A stretch of DNA of 54,737 bases from Candidatus Gastranaerophilales bacterium. GTDB lineage: Bacteria; Cyanobacteriota; Vampirovibrionia; Gastranaerophilales; Gastranaerophilaceae. The notes under the pieces are model-generated. The model was given only the letters and a program-made list of their open reading frames with translations. It was not told the DNA's origin and did no database searches. Below, piece after piece: positions 35,427 to 43,410 of the stretch. Positions within the stretch are counted from its first letter, which is position 1. Every line of letters begins with the position of its first letter. The translations under genes and the position numbers were made by a program. The DNA lies in the NCBI GenBank assembly GCA_944323655.1, contig CALUTL010000013.1:1-54737 (forward strand), in the 5' to 3' direction.

Positions 35427-35690
35427 ATGAATAAAATAATTAAAACAACATTTCAACTGCTTTTGCTGGGACTTGCAACCGCTTCAATCACAGCTTTAAT
35501 TATGAAAAAAAACGGAACCTTAGATGAATTTTTAGAAAAGTTTAAGCAAAATCCGAATTTTAATAAGTTTAAACTTGACGACATTTTTGGAGGCAAAATT
35601 TGTATGATTTCGGAAAATGATTGCGGCTGCAAAAACAATGTTTTCTCCGAAATCGACAGTTTTAAACCTTCTCCTAACGAAAAAAATTAA
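35427..35690 (+). CDS. Small membrane-anchored Cys-containing protein
   Basis: The 87-residue protein has one N-terminal membrane helix (about residues 8-26). A short charged domain follows, containing C-x6-NDCGC at the end (KICMISENDCGCK). AGAAAGGATA precedes the ATG. It follows the 449-residue gene after 27 bases and is followed by a terminator, so the two form a bicistronic unit. The three clustered Cys could bind metal or form disulfides. I do not recognise a family. Confidence 0.65.
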   Translation: MNKIIKTTFQLLLLGLATASITALIMKKNGTLDEFLEKFKQNPNFNKFKLDDIFGGKICMISENDCGCKNNVFSEIDSFKPSPNEKN

Positions 35691-35711
35691 CCGTCAACAA
35701 GTTATAATTCC

Positions 35712-35741
35712 AAGCGGCAATCCAAAAACTGTCGCTTTTTT
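35712..35741 (+). terminator. Terminator of the 34050-35690 unit
   Basis: AAGCGGCA pairs with TGTCGCTT (8 bp, one G-T pair) around an 11-base loop and is followed by TTTTT. It ends just before the convergent carbonic anhydrase stop. Confidence 0.75.
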
Positions 35742-35744
35742 AGA

Positions 35745-36350
35745 TTAAATCAAATTTACAAGCCCCGTTGAATGGTCAAAATGACATTTCGCAATATACA
35801 ATTCGCCGTTTTTGACGGCTTCATTTGTAATTACGGAATGCTTCATCAAATAATCTTCAACCCATCTTGTATGCTCCTGCGCAAAAAAGTTATGACAGGT
35901 TATATCTTCTTTTTTATCCAAAACAGGATAAACACATTTTAATATTGACGAAAATTCCTTCATAGGTTCAGGATAATGCGCTTTTGCATATTTCATAACC
36001 CCGCAATCGTCATGACCTAAAAGAATTAATAAAGGTACGTGAAGCTTTTTAACGGCATACTCAACACTTTCAACTACATTTGGCCCTGTTGTCATGCCCG
36101 CAACCCTTACAACAAAGATTTCGCCGATTCCGCAATCGAAGATAATTTCAGGCACAACCCTTGAATCCGAACAAGTTAATACACAAGCGTAAGGCTCCTG
36201 ATGAAATGCATACTTTTTTAAGGTCTCAGGAGACATATTTTTCATCGTAGGCGTTCCGTTTACAAAATTCCTGTTACCCCTTAAAAGCTTCTCTAATTCA
36301 ACCTTTGCAGGCTGTATAATATTTTCTTCTATACTAAAATTATTCTCCAT
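35745..36350 (-). CDS. Beta-class carbonic anhydrase
   Basis: The enzyme interconverts CO2 and bicarbonate with a zinc ion. Ligand motifs are CSDSR (VLTCSDSRVVPE) and HDDC (LLGHDDCGVMKY), the classical Cys-Asp-Arg and His-x2-Cys sets. At 201 residues from the ATG at 36350 it has normal length. The frame can be extended upstream to a TTG at 36386, but that adds 12 residues not typical of the family. No clear Shine-Dalgarno precedes either start. It lies just downstream of the YkgJ-like gene. Bicarbonate is used by TsaC and by carboxylases in general, so no single pathway is indicated. Confidence 0.92.
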   Translation of the reverse strand: MENNFSIEENIIQPAKVELEKLLRGNRNFVNGTPTMKNMSPETLKKYAFHQEPYACVLTCSDSRVVPEIIFDCGIGEIFVVRVAGMTTGPNVVESVEYAVKKLHVPLLILLGHDDCGVMKYAKAHYPEPMKEFSSILKCVYPVLDKKEDITCHNFFAQEHTRWVEDYLMKHSVITNEAVKNGELYIAKCHFDHSTGLVNLI

Positions 36351-36389
36351 AAAAATATTTTTAATATAAAAAAACAATTCTTGCAATCA

Positions 36390-36791
36390 TCAAGATTTAT
36401 CCCTATTCAGATAATCTTCAAAAGTTTTTATATTAACCTTGTACCCGCAGCCTTCGTGAAGCTTTGCAGGAAAATAAATCTTTTTGACAGGATAATTTCT
36501 GCACATAGCAGGACGATTTTTGTAATCCGAACATAACCCTTCCGGTGTTACAAGTTTGCACGCAAAAATAAAATTTCCAAATTCGTCTTTTCCCTTAATA
36601 TAAAACCGCCTGTATTTCGGAAAAAGAAACTGCATAATCTTAAACTCTTTTTCCGTATAAGTGTCCACACTGTACATATAATTGCAGCATTTGCCGCACT
36701 TTTTGCACTCTCCGGTAACCTCATAAGCAACCTTCTCCGGCACAAAATATGACCTTATTTCATTAATTATCGAAATAATAAAATCCAGCAT
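36390..36791 (-). CDS. YkgJ-family cysteine cluster protein
   Basis: The 133-residue protein carries the putative Fe-S or zinc-binding signature GECKKCGKCCNYM near residue 30. Additional Cys are in FACKLVTPEGLCSDYKNRP, MCRNYPVK and HEGCGYK, the usual pattern of the YkgJ/CxxCxxCC family. The function of the family is not established. It shares the strand with the carbonic anhydrase and lies just upstream, so both may be on one mRNA. The start is at 36791, and the gene diverges from the PBP gene. Confidence 0.85.
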   Translation of the reverse strand: MLDFIISIINEIRSYFVPEKVAYEVTGECKKCGKCCNYMYSVDTYTEKEFKIMQFLFPKYRRFYIKGKDEFGNFIFACKLVTPEGLCSDYKNRPAMCRNYPVKKIYFPAKLHEGCGYKVNIKTFEDYLNRDKS

Positions 36792-36954
36792 ACTTATATT
36801 ATATCCCGAATTGTTGAAAACTTGCCCTTAAATATGTTTTATAATAAAATTGTAACGTAATTTACAGAAGGGATGATTAGAACAAAATAAAATGATTAGG
36901 ATAAGAAGAACAGACTTAGAAACAACAGCCAAGCAATCGGCAAGAAGAAATATT

Positions 36955-39060
36955 ATGAAAAAAGAAAACAAATTTTTTAAAGCGGTGAAGGTTGTATTTA
37001 TTTTAGGTGTAGCCTGCGCTCTTGCAGGATGCGTCTCATTTAATTTATATCTTTCCTCGCTTCCGCCGATAGAAAATTTAGACGGATTTAAACCGAATAT
37101 AGTCACAAAGTTCCACGCACATGACGGAGAAATTATCAAAACATTTACCGCATACACTTACTCCAGAGTTGAAATGAAAGATGTTCCGGAAGATTTTATA
37201 AAAGCGCTTATCGCAACCGAAGACAAAAATTTCTATAAACATCACGGCTATGATTTGTACGGTCTTGCCCGTTCAACCATCCAAAACCTTCTTGCACGCA
37301 AACTTGTCCAAGGCGCAAGTACAATTACCCAACAGCTTGCAAGAATCTTGTTCCTTTCAAACGAAAAAACTTTCGATAGAAAATTAAAAGAACTTGTAAT
37401 CGCGGCAAGAATTGAAAAAACTATCTCCAAAGATGAAATTCTTGAAATGTATATGAATAATGTATATTTAGGCTCAGGCGCTTACGGAGTTGAAGGTGCT
37501 GCTGAAATTTACTTTAACAAAAAACTTAAACAACTGACCCTGCCCGAACTTGCGCTTATTGCAGGTTTGCCGCAAGCACCCTCTGTTTACTCGCCTTATA
37601 ACAACCTTGATTTAGCAATCAAAAGAAGAAATCAGGTTCTTTTGAGAATGTATAAGATGAAATACATTACAAAAGAACAATACGAAAAAGCCATAGATGC
37701 AAAAGTTAAATTAAGCACTATGCCAAGGTATTACACAACAAACAAAGCCCCGTATTTTTGCGACCTTGTCATCGCAGAACTTGAAAAACTCGGTTTTGAT
37801 GAAACAGACATTTCACAAGGCGGTTATAAAATAGTAACAACGCTTGATTTTAAAACACAACAAGCCACAAACGAAGCTATTCTTAAAAATATGAATGCTT
37901 ACGGCTTAAAGAAAAATAACCAGCAGGCAGCAGTATTTTCATTCAGCCCGATTGACGGCAGAATTTTGGCTTATGCCGGCGGAAAAGATTACACCCAAAG
38001 CCAATACGACAGAGTTCAGGCAGTCAGACCGCCCGGATCAGCTTTCAAACCGTTTGTCTACGCTGCCGCAATCGAAAAAGGCTTTAATCCTAACGACCTG
38101 ATTGAAGATGCACCAATTACACTTGGCGGATGGGCGCCTCACAATTACGGAAACAATTACCGAGGAAAAATTCCGCTTCATAAAGCCCTAAAAGTATCTT
38201 CAAACGTTTGCGCCGCAAGACTTATAAAAGAAGTCGGCATTCGTTCCGTAATTCAAGTTGTAAGAGTTTTAGGCATAACAACCCCGCTTGAATACGACTA
38301 TACAATTGCTCTCGGTTCAAACGGAACTAAATTATATGAAATTACAAGAGCCTACGGCGCATTTGCAAACGGCGGGTATTTAGTAGAGCCTTATGCAATA
38401 GAAAGCGTAGAAACTTCAAGAGGGAAAGTCGTTTACCGTGCGCCTCAGGTAAGAAAAACTCACCAATTAAGCTACAACACAGCAGCAGTTATGACAGCTA
38501 TGCTAAAAAATGTAATTAACGGTGGTACTGGTGCTGCCGCTAACATCGGAAAACCTGCGGCAGGTAAAACAGGAACAACAGATGACTATAAAGACGCAAG
38601 TTTTATCGGATACACTCCGAATGTAGTTACAGGTGTTTGGGTTGGCAACGACGATAATACGGTTAACCCAAAATCCATTCAGGGCGGAACCGTTCCGGCT
38701 TTAATCTGGCGTGATATTATGAAAGTCGCAACAGCACCTTATAAAAATGCAGATTTTGATTATCCCGAAGTTAAACTTATTGACACAAAACCAAAAGCTG
38801 AACCAAAACAAGAGCCTGAACAAGCGGAAGCCCAAAATCAAGAAACAGAACAACCTCAGCAAACTCAAGAAGTTAATCCAGCAGCAAAACCTGCCTTAAC
38901 TCCTGCCGATGTTGTCAAAAATTTCAAACAATCAAAAACTGACGCTGAAAAATCTAACCCGCAGCCACAGCCTCAAACTCAGCAGCAACAGGCTCCGGTT
39001 AATGAAATTCAAAAAGCTCCTGTTCCTATCCCAATGGCAGTTCCGGAGAGCTTGCACTAA
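36955..39060 (+). CDS. mrcA: Class A penicillin-binding protein (PBP1A-type)
   Basis: This bifunctional enzyme polymerises and cross-links peptidoglycan. The glycosyltransferase domain is shown by ATEDKNFYKHHGYDLYGLAR and GASTITQQLAR. The transpeptidase domain is shown by the SxxK motif GSAFKPF, the SxN motif SSNVCAA and the KTGTT motif. A Pro/Gln-rich tail of about 90 residues ends the protein. I take the ATG at 36955 (701 residues); an in-frame ATG at 36892 would add 21 residues. The N-terminal hydrophobic helix ends in LAGC, a lipobox-like sequence, which is odd for a class A PBP. The stop overlaps the rnhC start by one base. Confidence 0.94.
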   Translation: MKKENKFFKAVKVVFILGVACALAGCVSFNLYLSSLPPIENLDGFKPNIVTKFHAHDGEIIKTFTAYTYSRVEMKDVPEDFIKALIATEDKNFYKHHGYDLYGLARSTIQNLLARKLVQGASTITQQLARILFLSNEKTFDRKLKELVIAARIEKTISKDEILEMYMNNVYLGSGAYGVEGAAEIYFNKKLKQLTLPELALIAGLPQAPSVYSPYNNLDLAIKRRNQVLLRMYKMKYITKEQYEKAIDAKVKLSTMPRYYTTNKAPYFCDLVIAELEKLGFDETDISQGGYKIVTTLDFKTQQATNEAILKNMNAYGLKKNNQQAAVFSFSPIDGRILAYAGGKDYTQSQYDRVQAVRPPGSAFKPFVYAAAIEKGFNPNDLIEDAPITLGGWAPHNYGNNYRGKIPLHKALKVSSNVCAARLIKEVGIRSVIQVVRVLGITTPLEYDYTIALGSNGTKLYEITRAYGAFANGGYLVEPYAIESVETSRGKVVYRAPQVRKTHQLSYNTAAVMTAMLKNVINGGTGAAANIGKPAAGKTGTTDDYKDASFIGYTPNVVTGVWVGNDDNTVNPKSIQGGTVPALIWRDIMKVATAPYKNADFDYPEVKLIDTKPKAEPKQEPEQAEAQNQETEQPQQTQEVNPAAKPALTPADVVKNFKQSKTDAEKSNPQPQPQTQQQQAPVNEIQKAPVPIPMAVPESLH

Positions 39061-39698
39061 TGAATGAAATGATTTTTATCCCCCATATCGGCGTTGATGA
39101 ATCAGGTAAAGGTGACTTTTTCGGCCCCCTTTGCATTGCAGGAGTTCTTGTTGATGAAAAAAATGCAGAATTTTTCGCTTCCTTAGGTATCAAAGACAGT
39201 AAAAAAATTACGGATAAAAAAATTCTTGAGCTTGAAAGTAAAATTAAAGCAAAAGCTCCGCATACAGTTATTGCAATTTCTAATAAAAGATATAACGAGC
39301 TCTACGGGAATATAAAGAATTTAAATAAACTTCTCGCCTGGGGACATGCAAGAGCTATTGAAAATATTCTTGAAAAAAATGATTGTGCTTATGCCCTTTC
39401 AGACCAGTTCGGAGATGAAAGCCTTATAAAATCTGCGCTTATGAAAAAAGGTCAAAATATTGAATTAAAACAAATGGTAAGAGCCGAAAGCGATATTGCC
39501 GTTGCTGCCGCCTCGGTTCTTGCAAGAGCCGCCTTCGTTCATAAAATTGCGGATATGGAAAATGAATTCGGTATAAAATTTCCTAAAGGCTGCGCCTCTC
39601 AGGTTAAGGATGCCGCTAAAATTTTTATCGAAAAATTCGGACGTGAAAGACTTTCTGAAGTTTGCAAAACACATTTTAAAACCTATAAAGAAATTTAA
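39060..39698 (+). CDS. rnhC: Ribonuclease HIII, short form without the N-terminal domain
   Basis: The enzyme removes RNA from RNA/DNA hybrids. The catalytic domain has the HIII-type DEsGKGD motif in GVDESGKGDFFGPL, a further acidic residue in LSDQFGDE and the last acidic site in RAESDIAVAAASVLAR. At 212 residues it lacks the roughly 80-90-residue N-terminal substrate-binding domain typical of RNase HIII, so it is either a minimal HIII or an intermediate HII/HIII form. The start overlaps the PBP stop (TAATG), so translation is coupled. Confidence 0.88.
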   Translation: MNEMIFIPHIGVDESGKGDFFGPLCIAGVLVDEKNAEFFASLGIKDSKKITDKKILELESKIKAKAPHTVIAISNKRYNELYGNIKNLNKLLAWGHARAIENILEKNDCAYALSDQFGDESLIKSALMKKGQNIELKQMVRAESDIAVAAASVLARAAFVHKIADMENEFGIKFPKGCASQVKDAAKIFIEKFGRERLSEVCKTHFKTYKEI

Positions 39699-39705
39699 TC
39701 GTTTT

Positions 39706-39744
39706 AAAAAGCACCTTTACAAAATCTGCAAAGATGCTTTTATC
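39706..39744. terminator. Bidirectional terminator between rnhC and hpf
   Basis: AAAAAGCA (from 39706) pairs with TGCTTTT (39735-39741), with an inner CTTT/AAAG helix. A/T runs on both sides allow use from either strand. Confidence 0.65.
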
Positions 39745-39764
39745 ATCAAATTTTTAATTAAATT

Positions 39765-40124
39765 CTATTCTTCAACAGCTTCTTCTTTTTCTTCAATAAC
39801 ATCTGTTCTGATTGATGAATTGTCAAAGCCTGAATTTTTTTCTTTTAATTTTTTAATCTGTCTTGAAAGTTTGGCTGCCAACAAATCAATACTTGCATAC
39901 ATTGATTCTCCGGCTTCTTCAGCTTTAATAGTGCCGTTGTTGGTTTTGCACAAAACTTCAGCTACGTGTTTGTCTGAAGCCGCAGGATTTTTGATTACCG
40001 ATAAAACTACATCAATTCCCTGAATTTGATCATAATGTGCAGCAACCTTGCCAATCTTCTCTTTTACATAAGCCTTAATTGCCTCGGTAATTTCAATGTT
40101 TCTTCCGTTTACGTGTATGTGCAT
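39765..40124 (-). CDS. hpf: Ribosome hibernation promoting factor (short HPF/RaiA type)
   Basis: The 119-residue protein begins MHIHVNGRNIEITEAIKAYV and contains VVLSVIKNPAASDKHVAEV, the beta-alpha-beta-beta-beta-alpha fold that binds the 30S decoding centre. A Lys-rich helix (AAKLSRQIKKLKEKN) and an acidic tail follow. It lacks the C-terminal dimerisation domain of long HPF, so it would act as a short-form inactivator or stabiliser. A GGAGG site precedes the ATG. Confidence 0.93.
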   Translation of the reverse strand: MHIHVNGRNIEITEAIKAYVKEKIGKVAAHYDQIQGIDVVLSVIKNPAASDKHVAEVLCKTNNGTIKAEEAGESMYASIDLLAAKLSRQIKKLKEKNSGFDNSSIRTDVIEEKEEAVEE

Positions 40125-40230
40125 CTGATCCTCCTATTTATACTGCTTATACAGTATAACATAAGATTACTTTTTTTTAAAGGGTAAATAACTATTCGGT
40201 AATGTTTATTTAACAAATCTTTCAGAAAAA

Positions 40231-40434
40231 TTAATCTTCCAGAATAAATTGCTGCAATTCTACATTAGGAGTGCCGATAACACGCACAAGCTCTAAAACT
40301 GAAGCTTTCATCTGGCATTTTTGCGACGACCCGCTGAAAAAGTCTTTGTAAAAGCACCCTTCACAATTACATCCGCGTTTATAACATTCAAGCGCAGTAG
40401 GCGTCCAGCGTCTAACAGCTACTGCTCTACCCAT
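40231..40434 (-). CDS. Small Cys-rich protein (67 residues), possible DNA- or metal-binding
   Basis: From the ATG at 40434 the protein begins MGRAVAVRRWTPTALECYKR. It has C-x4-C-x-C-x2-C spacing (ECYKRGCNCEGC) plus a later Cys (SSQKCQMK), which suggests zinc or Fe-S binding. The remainder (KASVLELVRVIGTPN) looks like a small helical unit. I have seen similar short proteins in anaerobes but cannot name a function. The frame extends to a TTG at 40452; the ATG is preferred. The gene is preceded by a strong promoter and a structured leader of about 116 bases. Confidence 0.65.
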   Translation of the reverse strand: MGRAVAVRRWTPTALECYKRGCNCEGCFYKDFFSGSSQKCQMKASVLELVRVIGTPNVELQQFILED

Positions 40435-40585
40435 ATCTCTACTTCTAAACAATTTATACTATCTCCAAACTTTAATCTGCAACAATAGTAAAGTTTCCAG
40501 CCTTTCAACAGGCTGTATTCTCCACCCCTTGCGGTCTTTTGACCACCTCTTAATTACATTATAGGAAATAAGGATATTTTTTCAA
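40435..40585 (-). promoter_or_regulatory. Promoter and three-hairpin leader of the small Cys-rich gene
   Basis: On the minus strand TTGAAA (40585-40580) and TATAAT (40563-40558) are 16 bases apart. The predicted leader of about 116 bases has three helices: GGTC/GACC with an AAAA loop (40533-40544), CAGCCT/AGGCTG (40498-40515) and AAACTTT/AAAGTTT (40467-40496). I match it to no known riboswitch class. It may be a regulatory leader or an mRNA stabiliser. Confidence 0.55.
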
Positions 40586-40683
40586 GGGCACAACATGTGA
40601 TTATGAACATTTGTAACAAAACCCTCAAATTAAGCCTGTTCGCCTGTTTTGCCACGTCAACATCCTTAAAATCTAATCTCTTA
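40586..40683. other. Intergenic stretch without a supported gene
   Basis: Together with its neighbours this belongs to a gap of about 380 bases between mntP and the Cys-rich gene. Frames here are short, lack ribosome binding sites and read like low-complexity translations. Confidence 0.4.
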
Positions 40684-40743
40684 CATGGTTTTGGATTTTT
40701 TAACCATGAAAAACCATGCGCCATGCATGATTTCATGGTTTTT
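40684..40743. repeat. Four-copy CATGGTT/AACCATG inverted repeat
   Basis: CATGGTT (40684), AACCATG (40702), AAAAACCATG (40709-40718) and CATGGTTTTT (40734-40743) can pair in alternative ways. The last two give a 10-bp stem flanked by A/T runs. It could act as a terminator for mntP on the minus strand, about 70 bases after its stop, with an alternative pairing like an attenuator. Confidence 0.6.
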
Positions 40744-40815
40744 ATGTGTATTAAGTTTTGTAAAAGATTAAAAACTTATTTATTTTCGGGCATGCCTTTT
40801 ATTCTTAAAACAGCT

Positions 40816-41370
40816 TTAAAATAAAGATTTCACAGCTAACACAATCAATATTACACCGCCGCAAATTTCCATAACTTTAGACGGTAATTTTTCAAAATAT
40901 GCGCTGCTCCAAAATCCTATAATTGACATCACAAAAGAGACTAATCCTATTACTATCGCCGGAACTATTAAGCTTGTTTCGCTAAACCTCAAACTTGCGC
41001 CTGCACCCAAGGCATCTATACTTGTTGCCAAACCCAGCATCAACAAACATTTTACATCTATGCAGCTATTTTTTTCTTCTGTATCCTCCATAAATGCTTC
41101 GGTTATAAAATTAATTCCCAATATCAAAAAAATTACAAACACTAACAAATGGCTGAAGTTCTCGACTAATCCGGATATTAAAAACGCAAAAAGATATCCG
41201 ATTGCGGGCATCAGAGCTTGGAAAAAGCCCATTGTTAACGCAAGTTTTAAAGAATTTAACTCCTTCTCCTCTTTTACTATTAACCCTTGTGAAAATGAAA
41301 CAACACAACAATCAACACCCAAAACTATTGCAAGTAATATTATTTCAATTGAATTCAATTTCCACCTCAA
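40816..41370 (-). CDS. mntP: MntP-type manganese efflux pump
   Basis: The 184-residue membrane protein has six predicted helices and the two-fold internal symmetry of the MntP/DUF204 family, which exports Mn2+. The two Asp-bearing motifs appear as VLGVDCCVVSFSQG near the N-terminus and GLATSIDALGAG in the second half. There is no ATG in a good position; the frame opens with a TTG overlapping the end of the DUF4127 gene by 26 bases, with AGGTGG near the junction. The start is therefore uncertain. Many mntP genes are under a Mn riboswitch, but none is visible here. Confidence 0.85.
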   Translation of the reverse strand: MRWKLNSIEIILLAIVLGVDCCVVSFSQGLIVKEEKELNSLKLALTMGFFQALMPAIGYLFAFLISGLVENFSHLLVFVIFLILGINFITEAFMEDTEEKNSCIDVKCLLMLGLATSIDALGAGASLRFSETSLIVPAIVIGLVSFVMSIIGFWSSAYFEKLPSKVMEICGGVILIVLAVKSLF

Positions 41371-42685
41371 ATAATCTGTTCCACGGGTATTTATAACTTG
41401 TATTATACTTTCTGTTCAAAAATTTTTGAATACGATGTTTGTATGGTTCAATGATGTTTCTTAAAGTTTTTTCATTAGGAAAATCCTGTTTTTGGCGGCA
41501 GTTTGCCTGATAAGCCCAGTCATCCATAAATCTTGTCATCTGAAGTTTTAAGAAAGCTTCCTCATTATATTCCTGTGCCAAAAACTTTACTTTTGCAGCA
41601 CAAATAAGACTTCCTAAAGTATTAGCAGAAGTATTCCAGGCTGAATAACCGTAAAAATTTTCATCAATTTGATTATCAAAAATCTGTTTTACAAAAAAAT
41701 TATCCGCCCCGTTTGCAAATCTTACATCCGCTATCATATAAGGCTTTTGAGGCTTTTTCCAAACTTTTTTAAAGGGTTCTGTGGCAATTTTCATTACAAT
41801 TTCGCCCTGATGCTTTTTGAAATTATTAACTATCAGTAAAATATCCGCTTCATCTTCTGTTGAAACCTTACATCCGGCAAGTTCTATCTGACCTTTTACG
41901 GAATCTTCAATTGAAACATCTTCGTAGTTTGAAATCAAATCTTTTTCATCATCTTCTATAAACACAGGTGCTATTTTTATTTCACCTGTTAAGGCTCGTG
42001 CAAGCAGCGTCAGAGGAATTTCATCCGCGCCTGTCTTTACAAACCCGCCCTGACTTTCCAAAAAGTCCGCTTCTTCTACATTGAAACCAAATTCCGCACA
42101 ATCATCTTTTGAAAACACCAAAGTATTGAAAAATCCTTCTTTCTGCCAATCCAAATACAATTTATTTATATCAAAATTTCTCTCACGGGTTTTAAGATAA
42201 TCTTCCAAAATTTCTGCGGGAATTTCTGATTTTACGGAGCTGTCATTTTCGTTTTTATGGGATTGGTATGAATATTCAAAAATCTTTTTACCCCATTCTG
42301 ACCAGTATTCTTTTTCTTCTTCATTTATATTATTGTTTGAAATTCGCATTATGCTTGAAAATGCGTAAATCTTCGATTTTTTTTCAAGAAGAATTTCTTT
42401 AAATCTTAAAATTCTTTTTTTAATTTCTTCAAAACTATCAGGACTTCTTCTTGACGGAATTAAACCGCCGTAAGCTATTGTATCAAGTGAAATTACAAAC
42501 GCATCAAGCTCAGGTAAATCTTTTACCCATTCGAAAATTTCCTCAACATCAGCGCATTTTGTTAATCCGCCAAGATATTCCCGAGGCGGAAGATAAAGAT
42601 TTATCGATTCATTAATCTCCGAAATCATCTTCGGCAATGTATAACATACCGGTCTGTTGTCTATCGGAATAAAACCTATATTCAT
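41345..42685 (-). CDS. DUF4127 family protein
   Basis: The 446-residue protein matches DUF4127 by its opening IGFIPIDNRPVCYTLPKMI and by DAFVISLDTIAYGGLIPSRR and KIYAFSSIMRIS. The C-terminal parts include DVRFANGADN and GYSAWNTSANTLGS. The family has no established activity that I know of; its conserved Asp, Arg and Asn residues suggest an enzyme. There is no signal peptide or membrane segment. It is followed by mntP with overlap, and it diverges from menG with a 49-base gap. Confidence 0.85.
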   Translation of the reverse strand: MNIGFIPIDNRPVCYTLPKMISEINESINLYLPPREYLGGLTKCADVEEIFEWVKDLPELDAFVISLDTIAYGGLIPSRRSPDSFEEIKKRILRFKEILLEKKSKIYAFSSIMRISNNNINEEEKEYWSEWGKKIFEYSYQSHKNENDSSVKSEIPAEILEDYLKTRERNFDINKLYLDWQKEGFFNTLVFSKDDCAEFGFNVEEADFLESQGGFVKTGADEIPLTLLARALTGEIKIAPVFIEDDEKDLISNYEDVSIEDSVKGQIELAGCKVSTEDEADILLIVNNFKKHQGEIVMKIATEPFKKVWKKPQKPYMIADVRFANGADNFFVKQIFDNQIDENFYGYSAWNTSANTLGSLICAAKVKFLAQEYNEEAFLKLQMTRFMDDWAYQANCRQKQDFPNEKTLRNIIEPYKHRIQKFLNRKYNTSYKYPWNRLFEVEIEFN

Positions 42686-42734
42686 AAGTCTATTATATGT
42701 TATTATGCTAATATTGTAAAAACGGTAACAATTT

Positions 42735-43406
42735 ATGACAATTCAAAAAACTCCTCAATACATTCAAAATTTATTTGACACAATAGCTTCTAAGTATGAT
42801 TTTATGAATAATATCATCTCACTTGGACTTCAAAAAAATATCAAATCCAAAGCAATCAGGCTTCTTGACATAAAACCTGACGGAGAAATTCTTGATGCCT
42901 GCTGCGGAACAGGGGATATCGGAAGTTTAATTAAATCAAAATTTCCCGTTTCCCAAATCACAGGACTTGATTTTTCCGCCAAGATGCTTGAAATTGCAAA
43001 AAAGAATAATCCCAACATTAATTTTGTTTTGGGAGATATTACAAAAACATCGTTTCCATCTGACAATTTTAATACAATCACAATGGCTTTCGGTTTTAGA
43101 AACATTCCTGATAAAGAAAAAACCCTAAATGAACTTCACCGAATTTTGAAAACTAACGGTGAATTTCTTCATCTTGATTTTGGCAAAAAAAATATTTTTA
43201 ATTTGATTTTCGATAAATTTACACCGATTTTGGCAAAAATTTTCTTCGGAAATTCTGCCCCTTACAAATATTTAATAAATTCTAAAAAAGAATTCCCAAC
43301 TCCGGATGAATTGATAAAACTTTTTGAAACCTTCGGTTTTAAATTAAAAACACGCAGGGATTTTGTTTTCGGTGCAATTTCGGCGCAAGTTTTCGTGAAA
43401 ATTTGA
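42735..43406 (+). CDS. menG: Demethylmenaquinone methyltransferase (UbiE/MenG)
   Basis: The enzyme C-methylates the quinone ring in the last step of menaquinone synthesis, using SAM. The 223-residue protein has the SAM-binding DACCGTGDIGS, GLDFSAKMLEIAKK, and the family-specific AFGFRNIPDKEKTLNELHRIL, followed by LHLDFGK. Menaquinone implies some anaerobic respiratory or electron-transfer capacity, but no other men gene is present here. No Shine-Dalgarno precedes the ATG, so it may be a leaderless or weakly initiated gene. Confidence 0.93.
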   Translation: MTIQKTPQYIQNLFDTIASKYDFMNNIISLGLQKNIKSKAIRLLDIKPDGEILDACCGTGDIGSLIKSKFPVSQITGLDFSAKMLEIAKKNNPNINFVLGDITKTSFPSDNFNTITMAFGFRNIPDKEKTLNELHRILKTNGEFLHLDFGKKNIFNLIFDKFTPILAKIFFGNSAPYKYLINSKKEFPTPDELIKLFETFGFKLKTRRDFVFGAISAQVFVKI

Positions 43407-43410
43407 ATAC

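Noticed and set aside
36828-37157. Minus-strand frame opposite the start of the PBP gene
   Set aside because: It lies antisense to the signal/membrane region of a clearly coding gene and has no ribosome binding site.
40597-40824. Plus-strand 75-codon frame downstream of the Cys-rich gene
   Set aside because: It covers the CATGGTT inverted repeats, has no ribosome binding site and overlaps the end of mntP on the other strand.
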